DNA from: Hyphomicrobium sp.
Lineage (GTDB): Bacteria > Pseudomonadota > Alphaproteobacteria > Rhizobiales > Hyphomicrobiaceae
Direction of reading: 5' to 3'
DNA: 32,996 bases
Assembly (NCBI RefSeq): GCF_020852195.1
Contig: NZ_JADZBI010000134.1
Location: 1-32,996 of the forward strand
In this document: in pieces, positions 16,780 through 24,878 of the stretch
How the letters are laid out: the number at the start of each line of letters is the position of its first letter
Position numbering within the stretch: position 1 is the stretch's first letter
Notes under the pieces: model-generated
What the model was told of the DNA's origin: nothing
Database searches by the model: none
The model's input: the letters and a program-made list of their open reading frames with translations, nothing else
Translations under genes and position numbers: made by a program

Positions 16780-16924
16780 AATCATCCTTCTGTTGGTGGT
16801 TGAACCGTGAAGGATGATGACAATTCATCCGTGCAAGTCACGATGCACCGCAGCAACAAATGCTATGGAAACAAGGCGGCGATCTGCACGAGGCGCATCA
16901 CGCATTGCTGCATGGCCTCACCTC

Positions 16925-16944
16925 TTAACGCGCCTTAACCGACA
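16925..16944. promoter_or_regulatory. conserved TTAAC repeat upstream of metallophosphoesterase 1
   Basis: TTAACGCGCCTTAACCGACA: two TTAAC direct repeats at a 10-bp period, 72 bp before the start codon. Nearly the same element (TTAACGCCGCTTAACCGACA, 29113-29132) lies 73 bp before the second phosphoesterase gene. A shared regulator-binding site or promoter element is likely. Confidence 0.55.
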
Positions 16945-16996
16945 AGGCTGCACGGCCGGTTCATGCTGATGGTTCGCCAGTGATTCGGACCACCCC

Positions 16997-17803
16997 ATGC
17001 GCTGCCATTATCTGAGCGACCTGCATCTTGAATCTCAGAGTTTCCGGGGGACGCTGCCACACGGCGACGTGCTGATCATTGCCGGCGATCTGTGCCATGC
17101 GAGCGCGCTCGATCCGGCGCAGACAGTCCCTCATCGGGTAAAGCAGCGCGAGCGCGTCCTTCGCTTTGTGTCTGAGGCAACGGCGTCCTTCCGTCATGTG
17201 CTTCTCGTACCCGGCAACCACGAGCACTACGATGGTGTGTTCGAAGACACAGCCACCCTGCTCCGGCGTCATCTGCCCGGGGTGACGGTCCTCGACAACG
17301 AGATGGTCGATATCGATGGCGTGCGCTTCTTCGGCACCACGCTTTGGACGGACCTCGATCGCCGCAGCGAAACGTCGATGGAAAAGATCAGGCGCGGCAT
17401 GGGGGAGTATTTCTTCGCGAAGACGCGCAGCGGCGCGTCAGAAAGACCTGCAAAGCTGCGCCCTGCCGACACGCTTGCCGCGCACGACCGGGCGCTTTCG
17501 GAACTACGCCGGGAGGCCTCGGTCGGCCGGGGCGCACGGATGGTGGTCATCACACATCACGCGCCCAGCCCGCAGGGCCTGAATCCGCAGCACAAGGGCA
17601 ATGGCCTGGACGGCGCCTTTGCAAGCGACCTTGAGGATTTCATTGCCAGCCTTTCGAACGTGCCCGTTTGGATTCACGGGCACACGCATATCCGCAGGCG
17701 CTACCGGATCGGCGGCACAACGCTGCTCGTCAACTGCTGTGGCTTCATCGGCAAGGATCTCTCAGCACGCAAATTCAGCCCCGACGCATATTTCGATCTG
17801 TGA
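16997..17803 (+). CDS. calcineurin-like metallophosphoesterase, copy 1
   Basis: A 268-residue enzyme with all metal-binding blocks of the family in order: SDLHLE (D-x-H, near residue 7), IAGDLCHA (GD), VPGNHEHYDG (GNHE), ITHHAPS (H) and IHGHTHIRRRY (GHTH). The fold gives a di-metal phosphoesterase; the substrate (cyclic nucleotide, nucleic acid or protein phosphate) cannot be read. It is closely similar along its length to the 270-residue protein at 29186-29998. It converges with the hypothetical gene at 17813 across 9 bp. The ribosome site is weak. Confidence 0.93.
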   Translation: MRCHYLSDLHLESQSFRGTLPHGDVLIIAGDLCHASALDPAQTVPHRVKQRERVLRFVSEATASFRHVLLVPGNHEHYDGVFEDTATLLRRHLPGVTVLDNEMVDIDGVRFFGTTLWTDLDRRSETSMEKIRRGMGEYFFAKTRSGASERPAKLRPADTLAAHDRALSELRREASVGRGARMVVITHHAPSPQGLNPQHKGNGLDGAFASDLEDFIASLSNVPVWIHGHTHIRRRYRIGGTTLLVNCCGFIGKDLSARKFSPDAYFDL

Positions 17804-17812
17804 TTATGGACA

Positions 17813-18142
17813 TCACGCAACCGTATCGGCGCGCTGCACGATGATCCGCCGGTTGAACTTGATTAGAACGTCGAGCTCGAAGACCGAGCCGATTCCGGCT
17901 CCGGTCATGTCCTGCCCTTCCACCACCGGCCGAAAGCCACCGAGTTCAGGGAAGACCAGGACATAATGCGAAAGCGCGTCCTCGGCCTCCACGAAAAAGC
18001 AGGCGAGATCGGACCCGATCCATGCTTTGGCGATCAACGTGCCACGCCACGCGGACAGGTGCCCGGTCGGGTGATCGAACCGCGCCAGGGCTTCGGCGTC
18101 GGGATGCGTTGCGAGGTCGGCAATCGTCTCTGTCGTCGTCAC
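17813..18142 (-). CDS. hypothetical protein next to the SMC-like ATPase
   Basis: A 109-residue acidic protein of mixed alpha/beta character (HLSAWRGTLIAKAWIGSDLA, SHYVLVFPELGGFRP, SVFELDVLIKFNRRIIVQ). The GTG start at 18142 has TTAGGG upstream. It follows the ATPase gene on the same strand after a 143-bp gap that holds a small GNRA-looped hairpin (18260-18275). I do not recognise it, and membership in the ATPase operon is possible but unproven. Confidence 0.6.
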   Translation of the reverse strand: MTTTETIADLATHPDAEALARFDHPTGHLSAWRGTLIAKAWIGSDLACFFVEAEDALSHYVLVFPELGGFRPVVEGQDMTGAGIGSVFELDVLIKFNRRIIVQRADTVA

Positions 18143-18285
18143 ACTTCGACCCTAACGAGTCAGCTGGCGACGATCACGCTGCCATGCAGCATTCCGCAAG
18201 GGATCGAAGCCGGATGGCGGAAACCCGCCTTTCTCGGGGTTCCGTTCACGAGAGCCCGACCGGCCGCAAGGCCGGGTGCGGCCGC

Positions 18286-20739
18286 CTACTTGCCCTTCGC
18301 TTTCAGATTCAAATTCACCGCCGTACAAGAACACCTCAGCACTTCAGGCGTGGAGCCCCTTGGCATGACGTAGAGCCAGGACTGGCAGCTATCGCAACGG
18401 AACTGCGAGACCAGCTCCTTGAATGCGACGACCACAGGTTGGAAGTCCTTTTTTCCGAAGTTGGCCCACTCGTTGTAATGCAGCGCCTTGTTGACAGCCC
18501 ATTGTTCGACGTTCCTTGCTCCGTTTGAGGCGGCAAGGCTGTCCTTTCGTTTGGAAGCTTCATCTCTCGCGGCAGCATTGCCCCAGGAATTTGCGGCGTT
18601 GGCTGCCTTGCCTAGAAGGTCTTTCATCTGCCCGAGCACGCTCGGCAACAGGTCGCCAAGCTCATAGCTGCCGTCCGCCCGGAAGAGTGCGCGTGCGCCC
18701 AGATTGTCGGCTAGCTGCGGCACAGCGTATTCAAGGTGGTGTCGGAGCATCGCGGACGCTTCAAGCACCTTACCTTTCGCGAGGGCCGCGTCGATATCGC
18801 CCCAGATGCCCTCATCGGACTCGACGATCGGGCCCGTTTCGACGGTCCAGTTCTGGAAGACGAGCGACGATTTGCCATCGACGAGCCCGGCCGACTGCAT
18901 CTGCTTGGCCCAAAGGCGGTCATGGGTGGTGATGACGAACTGCGTACCGGGGAACTCTTCTTTCAGCAGCTTGCAGAACTGGCGGCGATGACCGATATCG
19001 ACCGACATCACGACATCGTCGAGAAGCGCAAAGGTGAAGCGGGCGCCGAGAAGGCGCTTCATCAGGGCCAGGTAGAGGCAGACTCCCATGCCGTCCTGGT
19101 GGCCCTCACTGTGGAAAGCGCCCGGCGGGTACATGCCCCGTTCGTAGAAATTCACGAGCAGATCGAGACGGCTTTCGGAAGGCTTGAAGCTCGCGGTGAA
19201 GCTGTCTTCGTCGCCATCGTTGAGCTTCTTGTAGAAGTCGCAAAAATCCTTCTGCACGTCGGCATAGAGCGTGTTCAGTTCGTCTTCCATGGCCCGGCAA
19301 TAAGCTTCGTAAGCTGCTTTCGCTGCATCGCTCGCGCTGCGGGACGTAACGGCCGTGCGCATTGCGTCGCGATAGTCCGAAAGCCGCACCTGCGCCTCGG
19401 TCAGGAAAGTCTGCGCATCGATGCGTGCGCTCTGGTCCGGCTTGGCATCGACCTTGGCGGTGAGCGTCTTGAGCAAATCCGGAAGGCCGGCAGGCAGAGC
19501 GGGCCAGCCCGTGGATAGCCGGTCTTTGAGGCCGCTGATGCCGTCCATAGTGCCGAGCGCGGTTCGCAGGCCTTCGAGATCCTTGGTCCAGGCAGCGAGC
19601 GCGCCGGCAGTCGCCCCCTCCCCTTCCGCAGTGGCAATCTTGTTGGCGGCCGAGAGCGCCGCGCAGATCGTTGCTGCCTCGCGGGCCAGATCAGCACCTG
19701 CTCTCGTCATGGCATCGCGCAGCTTCCCGGCTTCCTGCGATTGGGCAAGCTTGGTTTTCAAGTGTGCGCGAAGCCTGCCTTCGTCTTCCCAGCTGTGGTC
19801 GCACAAGGGACAATCCGGGCCATCGACGAGGCTGAGTCCCTTTTCGATCAGTGTGTGACGTTGCAGCGCGCTTAGAAGCGCGGGTTCGTTTTCAAGCCTG
19901 GTGAGCCCTGCGAGAATTTCATCGGCCTGCTTTTTGCCGATGGTCGGCAGCGTGCCAATCGCATCGTCAAGAGCTTTCAGATCGCGCAGCGCGGCCTGCT
20001 TGTTGAACTGCGGAAGTTTGTCGCCATCGGAGATGCCGGCATCGAGCTTTGTATCAGCGGCAAGCTTGTCGATCGGCGGCAGGTCAAGCGCAACGCGACG
20101 TTGATTCACGGCATCCAGCAGTTCTTTTGCCTCGAAGGCCTTGATCTGCAAATGCCGCTGAAGTGCATCGCGACGGTTCTGAACCGAACCCTCAGCTGCC
20201 CGTAGAGCAGTGTTCAGCTTGTTCTGCGCCGTGTTGAGTGCGGCGCGAGTCTGGCCGATGGATTCCAGTTTGAGGATGATCTGAATTTCCTCGGACCGCT
20301 TGCTGGGTTCGGCGAGGATGAAGCGTAAGACCTCGCGGCGTGACAGCGTGATCTCCGGATGCTCTTCGACCTCCTTGAAAGCGGCAACGATATCCGCGTC
20401 CGCGGGTTCGATCTTGGGCTTGCGGGGAGCCGAGACCTTCCGCGTGATCTTTGCGGACTTGTTCAGATCGGGAAAGAACACCGACAGCTGAACGAAAGCC
20501 GCGTCGGGGAAATCCTTCTTATCGACATGCGGACCGTGTTCGGCGATCGTCAGCCCTTTGGTACCCCTGCCCGCGAGCCGGCCGATCTCGCCCGTCAATG
20601 CGAACTCGATGGCGTCGATCACACCGCTCTTGCCGGAGCCGTTGGGGCCGGACACGGCGAAGGTCTTCTTGCGGAAGTCGATGTCGAGGTTGCGGATGCC
20701 CCGCACTTCCTCGATGTGAGCTTGTTCGAGTCTGATCAC
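18286..20739 (-). CDS. SMC/Rad50-like AAA ATPase with zinc-hook motif and C-terminal zinc ribbon
   Basis: An 817-residue protein. Walker A is GPNGSGKS (31-38) after the RecF/Rad50-type opening HIEEVRGIRNLDIDF. A central helical region holds CPLC at 310-313, a possible zinc hook. The signature loop is SEGHQDGMG (544-552), Walker B FALLDDVVMSVD (570-581), and the switch histidine is in VITTHD (602-607). A C-terminal extension (about 640-817) ends in a likely zinc ribbon with C782, C785, C803 and C805. GTG start at 20739 overlaps the upstream small gene by 4 bp (GTGA). Family members act in DNA repair or, when paired with small partners on mobile elements, in anti-phage or anti-plasmid defence. 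The latter is inference here. Confidence 0.85.
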   Translation of the reverse strand: MIRLEQAHIEEVRGIRNLDIDFRKKTFAVSGPNGSGKSGVIDAIEFALTGEIGRLAGRGTKGLTIAEHGPHVDKKDFPDAAFVQLSVFFPDLNKSAKITRKVSAPRKPKIEPADADIVAAFKEVEEHPEITLSRREVLRFILAEPSKRSEEIQIILKLESIGQTRAALNTAQNKLNTALRAAEGSVQNRRDALQRHLQIKAFEAKELLDAVNQRRVALDLPPIDKLAADTKLDAGISDGDKLPQFNKQAALRDLKALDDAIGTLPTIGKKQADEILAGLTRLENEPALLSALQRHTLIEKGLSLVDGPDCPLCDHSWEDEGRLRAHLKTKLAQSQEAGKLRDAMTRAGADLAREAATICAALSAANKIATAEGEGATAGALAAWTKDLEGLRTALGTMDGISGLKDRLSTGWPALPAGLPDLLKTLTAKVDAKPDQSARIDAQTFLTEAQVRLSDYRDAMRTAVTSRSASDAAKAAYEAYCRAMEDELNTLYADVQKDFCDFYKKLNDGDEDSFTASFKPSESRLDLLVNFYERGMYPPGAFHSEGHQDGMGVCLYLALMKRLLGARFTFALLDDVVMSVDIGHRRQFCKLLKEEFPGTQFVITTHDRLWAKQMQSAGLVDGKSSLVFQNWTVETGPIVESDEGIWGDIDAALAKGKVLEASAMLRHHLEYAVPQLADNLGARALFRADGSYELGDLLPSVLGQMKDLLGKAANAANSWGNAAARDEASKRKDSLAASNGARNVEQWAVNKALHYNEWANFGKKDFQPVVVAFKELVSQFRCDSCQSWLYVMPRGSTPEVLRCSCTAVNLNLKAKGK

Positions 20740-20912
20740 TTCACTTCTCCGTCGGCAGGAGTGGTGAAGATCTTCACGAAATCATCAGCCTTCGGCTTGC
20801 TGCTGTTGGCGAGCAGCGCACGCAGCTTTTCGATGGCAGCCGCGTCTACCGCCTTATCGTCTGCGAGGGACTTCAAGAACTTTTCGGCAATGCGTTTCTC
20901 AAGCTGGGACAT
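20736..20912 (-). CDS. 58-residue partner coupled to the SMC-like ATPase
   Basis: Starts at ATG 20912 (MSQLEKRIAEKFLKSLADDK) with GGAGGG seven bases before it; an in-frame TTG at 20927 would place the ribosome site inside the gene. It is mostly one or two amphipathic helices with a flexible tail (ANSSKPKADDFVKIFTTPAD). Its stop overlaps the ATPase start by 4 bp, so the two are almost certainly translated together and may form a complex. No family recognised. Confidence 0.7.
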   Translation of the reverse strand: MSQLEKRIAEKFLKSLADDKAVDAAAIEKLRALLANSSKPKADDFVKIFTTPADGEVK

Positions 20913-21025
20913 CCTGCCCTCCGGCAAGTTGCGGCGCCCGGCAATGGCGCGAAATCGATGCGAATCGGACGGGAACCCGTCGAGTGTAGCTGGCCACGCC
21001 TGAGTCGGGAAAGGCTTGCTCCCGC

Positions 21026-21388
21026 TCAGCGTATCCTGCGCCCATCCTCGATCATGTCGGCCTCGTGGATGGTGATGCCGTCCTTGCGCAGAGCGCTCAT
21101 CACCACATGCCGGAGGCTGGTCTGCTGCTGCGCCGCCCTGATTTTCATTTCGGTCCAGGCGTAGGTTGGCAGATCCAGGTTCAGGCTCTTCATTTCGCTG
21201 CGGGGCGTTGCGGCATCGGGCGCCAGCTCTGCCTTCGGCCTCGGCGATAAGGTCGGGCGTCCCTCCCCTGCCCCGTTGGCGACGGGCTTCATCATGGCGC
21301 CGACGCCCTTCTCGGCGGCCAGGCGCTCGAGCCTGTCGTCATCGATGTCCGGTGTGATGGGCGCAAAGGGTGCGCGTTCTGTCTTCAT
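21026..21388 (-). CDS. ribbon-helix-helix-like partner of ParA
   Basis: A 120-residue protein beginning 2 bp after the ParA stop. The N-terminal two-thirds are polar and probably disordered. The C-terminal part, EMKSLNLDLPTYAWTEMKIR followed by AAQQQTSLRHVVMSALRKDG, has the beta-helix-helix pattern of ribbon-helix-helix DNA-binding proteins such as ParG. In type Ib partition loci a small protein of this kind follows parA, binds the centromere and operator, and stimulates the ATPase through its flexible arm. The candidate centromere is the repeat-rich DNA at 22085-22260. Function is inferred from layout and pattern. Confidence 0.7.
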   Translation of the reverse strand: MKTERAPFAPITPDIDDDRLERLAAEKGVGAMMKPVANGAGEGRPTLSPRPKAELAPDAATPRSEMKSLNLDLPTYAWTEMKIRAAQQQTSLRHVVMSALRKDGITIHEADMIEDGRRIR

Positions 21389-21390
21389 GG

Positions 21391-22062
21391 TCAGCCTGCC
21401 TTTCTGATGTCTTCGTTATTGGCGCCGTCGACGATGGCGCGGATTTCGGCGAGGAGGCTGGTTATTTCGAGCCCTGCCCCCTTCCCTGTTTCGGAGACGG
21501 TCGGCGGCTGGCCGTTCAGAAACATTTCGCGGTAGGCCGAGCGTTCGACGAGCGCGGTGAAGAACAGCGGCAGGCCAAGCCGTGCGAGCTCCTGATAGGC
21601 GAAGTCGGTGACGCGGGTGCGCAGCGGATAGACCTTGGTCAGCAGCAGCCGGTACGGGATGGCGCGGTTGGTCGTCTCGCCGACATCACGGATATCGCCG
21701 ACCACCACGAGTGCTTCGCGCAGGTCCGGCTCGGATGCCTGGGCGGGTATGACCACCAGGTCCGAGCGCGCAAGCGCCTTGAACAACGTGACCTCCCTGC
21801 TTCCTGGCAGGTCGATGCAGATGTGATCGTAATCGCCGCTAGCTTCGGCATCGCGGAAGAAGCCGCCGAATTTCTGCGGATCGATGGCGGTGACGGTCAG
21901 GCCGTCGATCGGCGCCTTCCGCGCCCACCGGTCGAGGGTACGGTTCTGGTCGAGATCGATCAGGAGAACGCGCCGCCCTTCGAGGGCAAGCGCGGCGGCG
22001 ATGCAGGCGCAGGTGGTGGATTTGCCGACGCCGCCTTTGGAAGACGCAAACGTAATGATCAT
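21391..22062 (-). CDS. parA: ParA-family partition ATPase
   Basis: 223 residues from the ATG at 22062 (MIITFASSKGG), preceded by CTAGAGG; a longer frame to 22089 lacks support. The deviant Walker A SSKGGVGKST (7-16) with the signature lysine at position 9, the A' motif RVLLIDLDQNRT and the Walker B region HICIDLPGSR are those of small ParA/Soj proteins without an N-terminal DNA-binding domain. It would segregate the replicon together with the protein encoded just downstream. The gene lies within 1.7 kb of the Rep gene, in the same orientation. Confidence 0.93.
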   Translation of the reverse strand: MIITFASSKGGVGKSTTCACIAAALALEGRRVLLIDLDQNRTLDRWARKAPIDGLTVTAIDPQKFGGFFRDAEASGDYDHICIDLPGSREVTLFKALARSDLVVIPAQASEPDLREALVVVGDIRDVGETTNRAIPYRLLLTKVYPLRTRVTDFAYQELARLGLPLFFTALVERSAYREMFLNGQPPTVSETGKGAGLEITSLLAEIRAIVDGANNEDIRKAG

Positions 22063-22087
22063 GAAACCTCTAGGTGCCCAAACGGGC

Positions 22088-22254
22088 AAATATGGATTTG
22101 GGGAAATCAGTACTCGAATAAATAAAGGCTACCGTATTCGTTCAATTGGCCAAGCCCTTTCTTGCGCATCGGCGCAAATGCAGATTCACTCAAGTCTGCA
22201 TCCGGGCGCTTACCCCTTTATGCAAATCAACATCACTACAAATACGGATTTGGG
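22088..22254. promoter_or_regulatory. candidate partition centromere/operator upstream of parA
   Basis: Directly upstream of parA lie AAATATGGATTTGGGG (22088) and AAATACGGATTTGGG (22240), a matched pair of direct repeats about 150 bp apart. Between them are the dyads TTGCGC-atcg-GCGCAA (22162-22177) and TGCAGA-N10-TCTGCA (22179-22200). This clustering fits a parS/operator for the ParA system. No reading frame of note crosses the stretch. Confidence 0.5.
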
Positions 22255-22470
22255 TAAGACGTCACTTGGGCAATGGCGCAGTTGCGCTGCCATGGTTTTC
22301 GGAGCCGCCGTCGCGGGGCCGATGAAGACGCTCTGGCCCAAGCGCGCAAGGCCGGCCTGAAGGGCCGCTCGTCTTGGCCTTGTGCGCGCCGGGCGAGGGC
22401 GGCTAGGCCCGTAACGCGACGCGGCGAGAAGCATCGGCCTTACGGCCATGGTTTTTGGTGAGACCAGAGC

Positions 22471-22498
22471 AAAAAAAGCGCCGGTCGTTCGACCGGCG
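22471..22498 (-). terminator. intrinsic terminator after the small conserved gene
   Basis: On the minus strand a perfect 9-bp stem (CGCCGGTCG / CGACCGGCG, 2-nt loop, 22479-22498) is followed after one base by seven Ts (22471-22477). It would end transcription from the gene at 22675-22917. The rest of 22255-22674 shows no other gene or repeat that I can support. Confidence 0.8.
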
Positions 22499-22674
22499 AG
22501 TTAGGACAGGGAGGGTTGCGAGCTGGGAATTGCTCGCATGCGACTTACGAGCGAGCGCATGCAAAAGTTCGAAAAGAGGGCCATATCAAGTGAAGATTCA
22601 TTCAGGCCTTGGAGGCGGACCGTACCGCGCACTATTCGATAATTGGCCGTCGCGCTCGATATGGCCCGAACACG

Positions 22675-22917
22675 CTACCCAATTGGGGATTTGCCCAATT
22701 GCCCAAACGCACGCGCTGCGCGCTCGATGCGTTCGTCGTCATCGTCGTCGCGCTCCAGCAAGACAATGCGTCCGTCGGTCGGCAAGGCATCGAGGATCAC
22801 CGTCAGACCGACGCCCCTATCGTGCGGATAGGCGCATCCTATGCGCGTCCAGACGGGCTTGTTGGTTTTGGCGGAGCGTTTGACCGCATAGGCGAAGAGG
22901 ACGGGATCGTTGGTCAC
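22675..22917 (-). CDS. small conserved-type hypothetical protein
   Basis: An 80-residue protein with protein-like composition: MTNDPVLFAYAVKRSAKTNK, VWTRIGCAYPHDRGVGLTVI, DALPTDGRIVLLERDDDDDE. The pattern Y-A-V-K ... W-T-R-I-G-x-A-x-P-H ... G-x-x-V-I-L-D-x-x-P-x-D-G-R-I-V-L is of a kind I associate with short uncharacterised proteins on alphaproteobacterial plasmids. It has a GTG start, a weak ribosome site, and its own terminator downstream. Two CCCAATTG repeats (22678, 22694) lie in its last codons. Function unknown. Confidence 0.65.
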   Translation of the reverse strand: MTNDPVLFAYAVKRSAKTNKPVWTRIGCAYPHDRGVGLTVILDALPTDGRIVLLERDDDDDERIERAARAFGQLGKSPIG

Positions 22918-22984
22918 AACGTCAGCGTGAACGAGCCGCGGGCAAGATCAAGCCAAGGCGGGGCATCCATCCCCAGGCGATTCG

Positions 22985-23078
22985 AAAGGTGAGAAACTGG
23001 GCGTCGTCTCACCTTTGGCGCGGAATCCCGCCGCGTCGCGGTCCAGTTGGACAGCTGCAAAGGTGAGAGATTGGGCGG
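22985..23078. repeat. distal iteron pair of the replication origin
   Basis: AAAGGTGAGAAACTGGGCG (22985-23003), an inverted half TCTCACCTTT (23007-23016) and AAAGGTGAGAGATTGGGCGG (23059-23078) share the consensus GGTGAGAnATTGGGCGG with the arrays on both sides of rep. The adjoining 23080-23350 shows no gene that I can support. Confidence 0.8.
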
Positions 23079-23359
23079 CAAGAAACAGATGCTTGGATAA
23101 GCGCCTCGCACATTGCGCCAACGAAAGAGGGTAGGGGAGCCCGCGCTTCCATCCGTTCGGGCGCATGGCCGGGGCTCCCATGCCCAACCAGAGCCTATCC
23201 ACGAGGCGGGTGCCGATCGGCCCGATGGTTGGTTCACACAGGCTCCCACCCGCCAAGCCCCTTTTGCGGCATCTCCGTTTGATGGGTGTTGACTTTTCAA
23301 AGTGCGATCTCTCCGCTCGCAGTCCTTACAAGACTCATCCGCGGTAGCGGATTCCATTG

Positions 23360-23492
23360 CCATCAGGTGCGGCGAAGCGAGCGCCTTGGCGCGAGCGCAG
23401 GGTGAGGGAACCAATGCTTATGGCCGCATGAGCGGCCATTCCATACACGGCGAGCGCAAGCGAGCCGCCTGATGGTTCCAATGTTTCACGTG
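23360..23492. other. structured non-coding stretch near the origin, with a parS-like half-site
   Basis: CCATCAGG (23360-23367) pairs with CCTGATGG (23468-23475), and an 8-bp perfect hairpin ATGGCCGC-atga-GCGGCCAT sits inside (23420-23439). TGTTTCACGTG at 23482-23492 equals the first 11 bases of the chromosomal parS consensus, but the second arm is not conserved. The stretch to 23579 is AT-richer and has no gene that I can support. Confidence 0.45.
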
Positions 23493-23580
23493 GCGTGCGG
23501 CGCTTCTATTTATTCAAAGATTCAAGATTCAATTTCAGGGCCGGAATTTAGACGGCGGATCAGTAGCTTAGCGGCCGAAA

Positions 23581-23734
23581 AGTGAGGAAATGGGCGGGTT
23601 AGGTGAGGAATTGGGCGATGAGCGGTGAGGAACGGGGCGCCTGAAGTGAGAGAAGGGGCGCGCTGCGGTGAGAAACCGGGCGCGGGAAGGCACGTGGAAT
23701 GCGGCTTTCGAGTGATCGGTGAGAAATTGGGCGG
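23581..23734. repeat. main iteron array of the replication origin
   Basis: Six direct copies related to GGTGAGAAATTGGGCGG, with GTGAG starting at 23582, 23603, 23625, 23646, 23668 and 23719. The first five are spaced 21-22 bp, two helical turns, so Rep would bind one face. The last copy (23716-23734) is the best match and ends just before the rep stop codon. An AT-richer stretch to the left could be the unwinding region. Confidence 0.9.
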
Positions 23735-23739
23735 CAGGA

Positions 23740-24651
23740 TTATGAATCGACGGCATCGAAGCGGATCAGCTCGACAGAGCCGTCGAGGCGGGCCTGACGG
23801 CCGATGCGGCTGCGCTCGCGCTCGTCGAACGCAGCCTGCATGTCCTTCTCTGATTTCCTGAACCAGGCCAGTTGCAGCTTTTCGACTGCGCGGCCCTTCT
23901 TGATGGCCATGACCTCGACCCAGAAGTCGGTCAGGTGGTTGACCTCGCCCAGGGCGGGCTTGAGGCAGTGCTTATTGAACTCGGCAAAGCGCTCGAGCTT
24001 ACCTTCCGGTACGCCCAGCATGGCGCGCAGCTCGTCGACGGAGAACTGCTCGTGCTGCTTCATCATGCCGATGCGCCGCTCGACCATCTCGTACAGGCGG
24101 ATCGAGTATTTGGAGCGCAGGGCGTACATGATGTGGGTCTTGATGGTGGCCCAGGCCTTGGACTGCTGAATGACCGCGAGCAGGTCGGGCGGGAAGGTGT
24201 AATAGAAATACCCGTCGTCGTGGTCCTCCTCCTTGTTGGTGCCGAGCAGGTGGACGCGGAACGTCGCCATGGTGCCGGTCGCGGGATCGCGGGCGCGGAT
24301 CTTGGCCCAGGCGCCCATCAGCTTGTCGAAGGACTCTTCGAGCCGGTCGTTGCTTTGATGGCTGCCGCGTAGGGAGGCCTTGAGAACCTTGTGCACGGGG
24401 GCGGTGCGGATGTTGTTCCAGGCATTCGCCAGCAGCTGGTTATAGAGAAGGGTTTCGCTGCGATTGAGGGGCGTGAGCTCGATGACGTCGACGAGCTCGC
24501 GGGGCTTGATAATGCGGCCCATCTGGCCGGGATCAAGCGGCTCGCCCGTCACCTTTATGTCGGTGGCGAGCGGACGGCTCGGCAGCTTCGCAGGTTCGTG
24601 CTCTTGAAGGCCTTGGGCGTGGGTAGTAGTGGGGTCGGAACTCTTCTGCAT
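23740..24651 (-). CDS. plasmid replication initiator protein (RPA/Rep type)
   Basis: A 303-residue protein. The pattern RPLATDIKVTGEPLDPGQMG, ELTPLNRSETLLYNQLLANA, FRVHLLGTNKEEDHDDGYFY and AWATIKTHIMYALRSKYSIR followed by LYEMVERRIG is that of winged-helix initiators of the replication-initiator-A family common on rhizobial plasmids and integrative elements. QFSVDELRAMLGVPEGKLER gives the second winged-helix recognition part and FWVEVMAIKKGRAVEKLQLA a closing strand. It would bind the iterons that lie on both sides of the gene and open the origin. ATG at 24651 with a weak ribosome site. Confidence 0.9.
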   Translation of the reverse strand: MQKSSDPTTTHAQGLQEHEPAKLPSRPLATDIKVTGEPLDPGQMGRIIKPRELVDVIELTPLNRSETLLYNQLLANAWNNIRTAPVHKVLKASLRGSHQSNDRLEESFDKLMGAWAKIRARDPATGTMATFRVHLLGTNKEEDHDDGYFYYTFPPDLLAVIQQSKAWATIKTHIMYALRSKYSIRLYEMVERRIGMMKQHEQFSVDELRAMLGVPEGKLERFAEFNKHCLKPALGEVNHLTDFWVEVMAIKKGRAVEKLQLAWFRKSEKDMQAAFDERERSRIGRQARLDGSVELIRFDAVDS

Positions 24652-24714
24652 GCTTACAATTGCAAGCGTGCCGGACTGATCGGTGAGACGTCAAGAAGTG
24701 AAATTCACCTTTCC

Positions 24715-24878
24715 GGAATCTCACCTTTCGATCCGCCCAATCTCTCACCTTTGGCTGTGCGCATCCCCAGGAAATGGCTGGTCACTCCTGCGCACAGCCC
24801 AATGTCTCACCTTTTAGATCGCGGCAACGGCCCGGAATCCCTGATGCGACTCCGGGCTCCGCCCATTTTCTCACCTAT
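24715..24878. repeat. inverted iterons upstream of rep
   Basis: The same consensus in the opposite orientation: GAATCTCACCTTTCG (24715, partial), CGCCCAATCTCTCACCTTT (24734-24752), GCCCAATGTCTCACCTTTT (24797-24815) and CGCCCATTTTCTCACCTAT (24860-24878), at about 63-bp intervals. They occupy the region where the rep promoter should be and probably mediate autorepression or handcuffing with the array beyond rep. Confidence 0.85.

Noticed and set aside
18256-18277. Terminator after the SMC-like gene
   Set aside because: A six-bp stem with a GCAA loop is present, but there is no T-run on the minus strand.
22914-23414. Minus-strand frames in the rep-distal intergenic region
   Set aside because: They run through the iterons, are tryptophan-, arginine- and cysteine-rich, and have no ribosome site; I treat the stretch as origin DNA.
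22088-24878. CRISPR array as an explanation for the GTGAG/TTGGGC repeats
   Set aside because: The unit is about 17 bp with 21-22 bp periodicity and degenerate copies, beside a Rep gene and with inverted copies elsewhere. This is an iteron pattern without spacers or cas genes.
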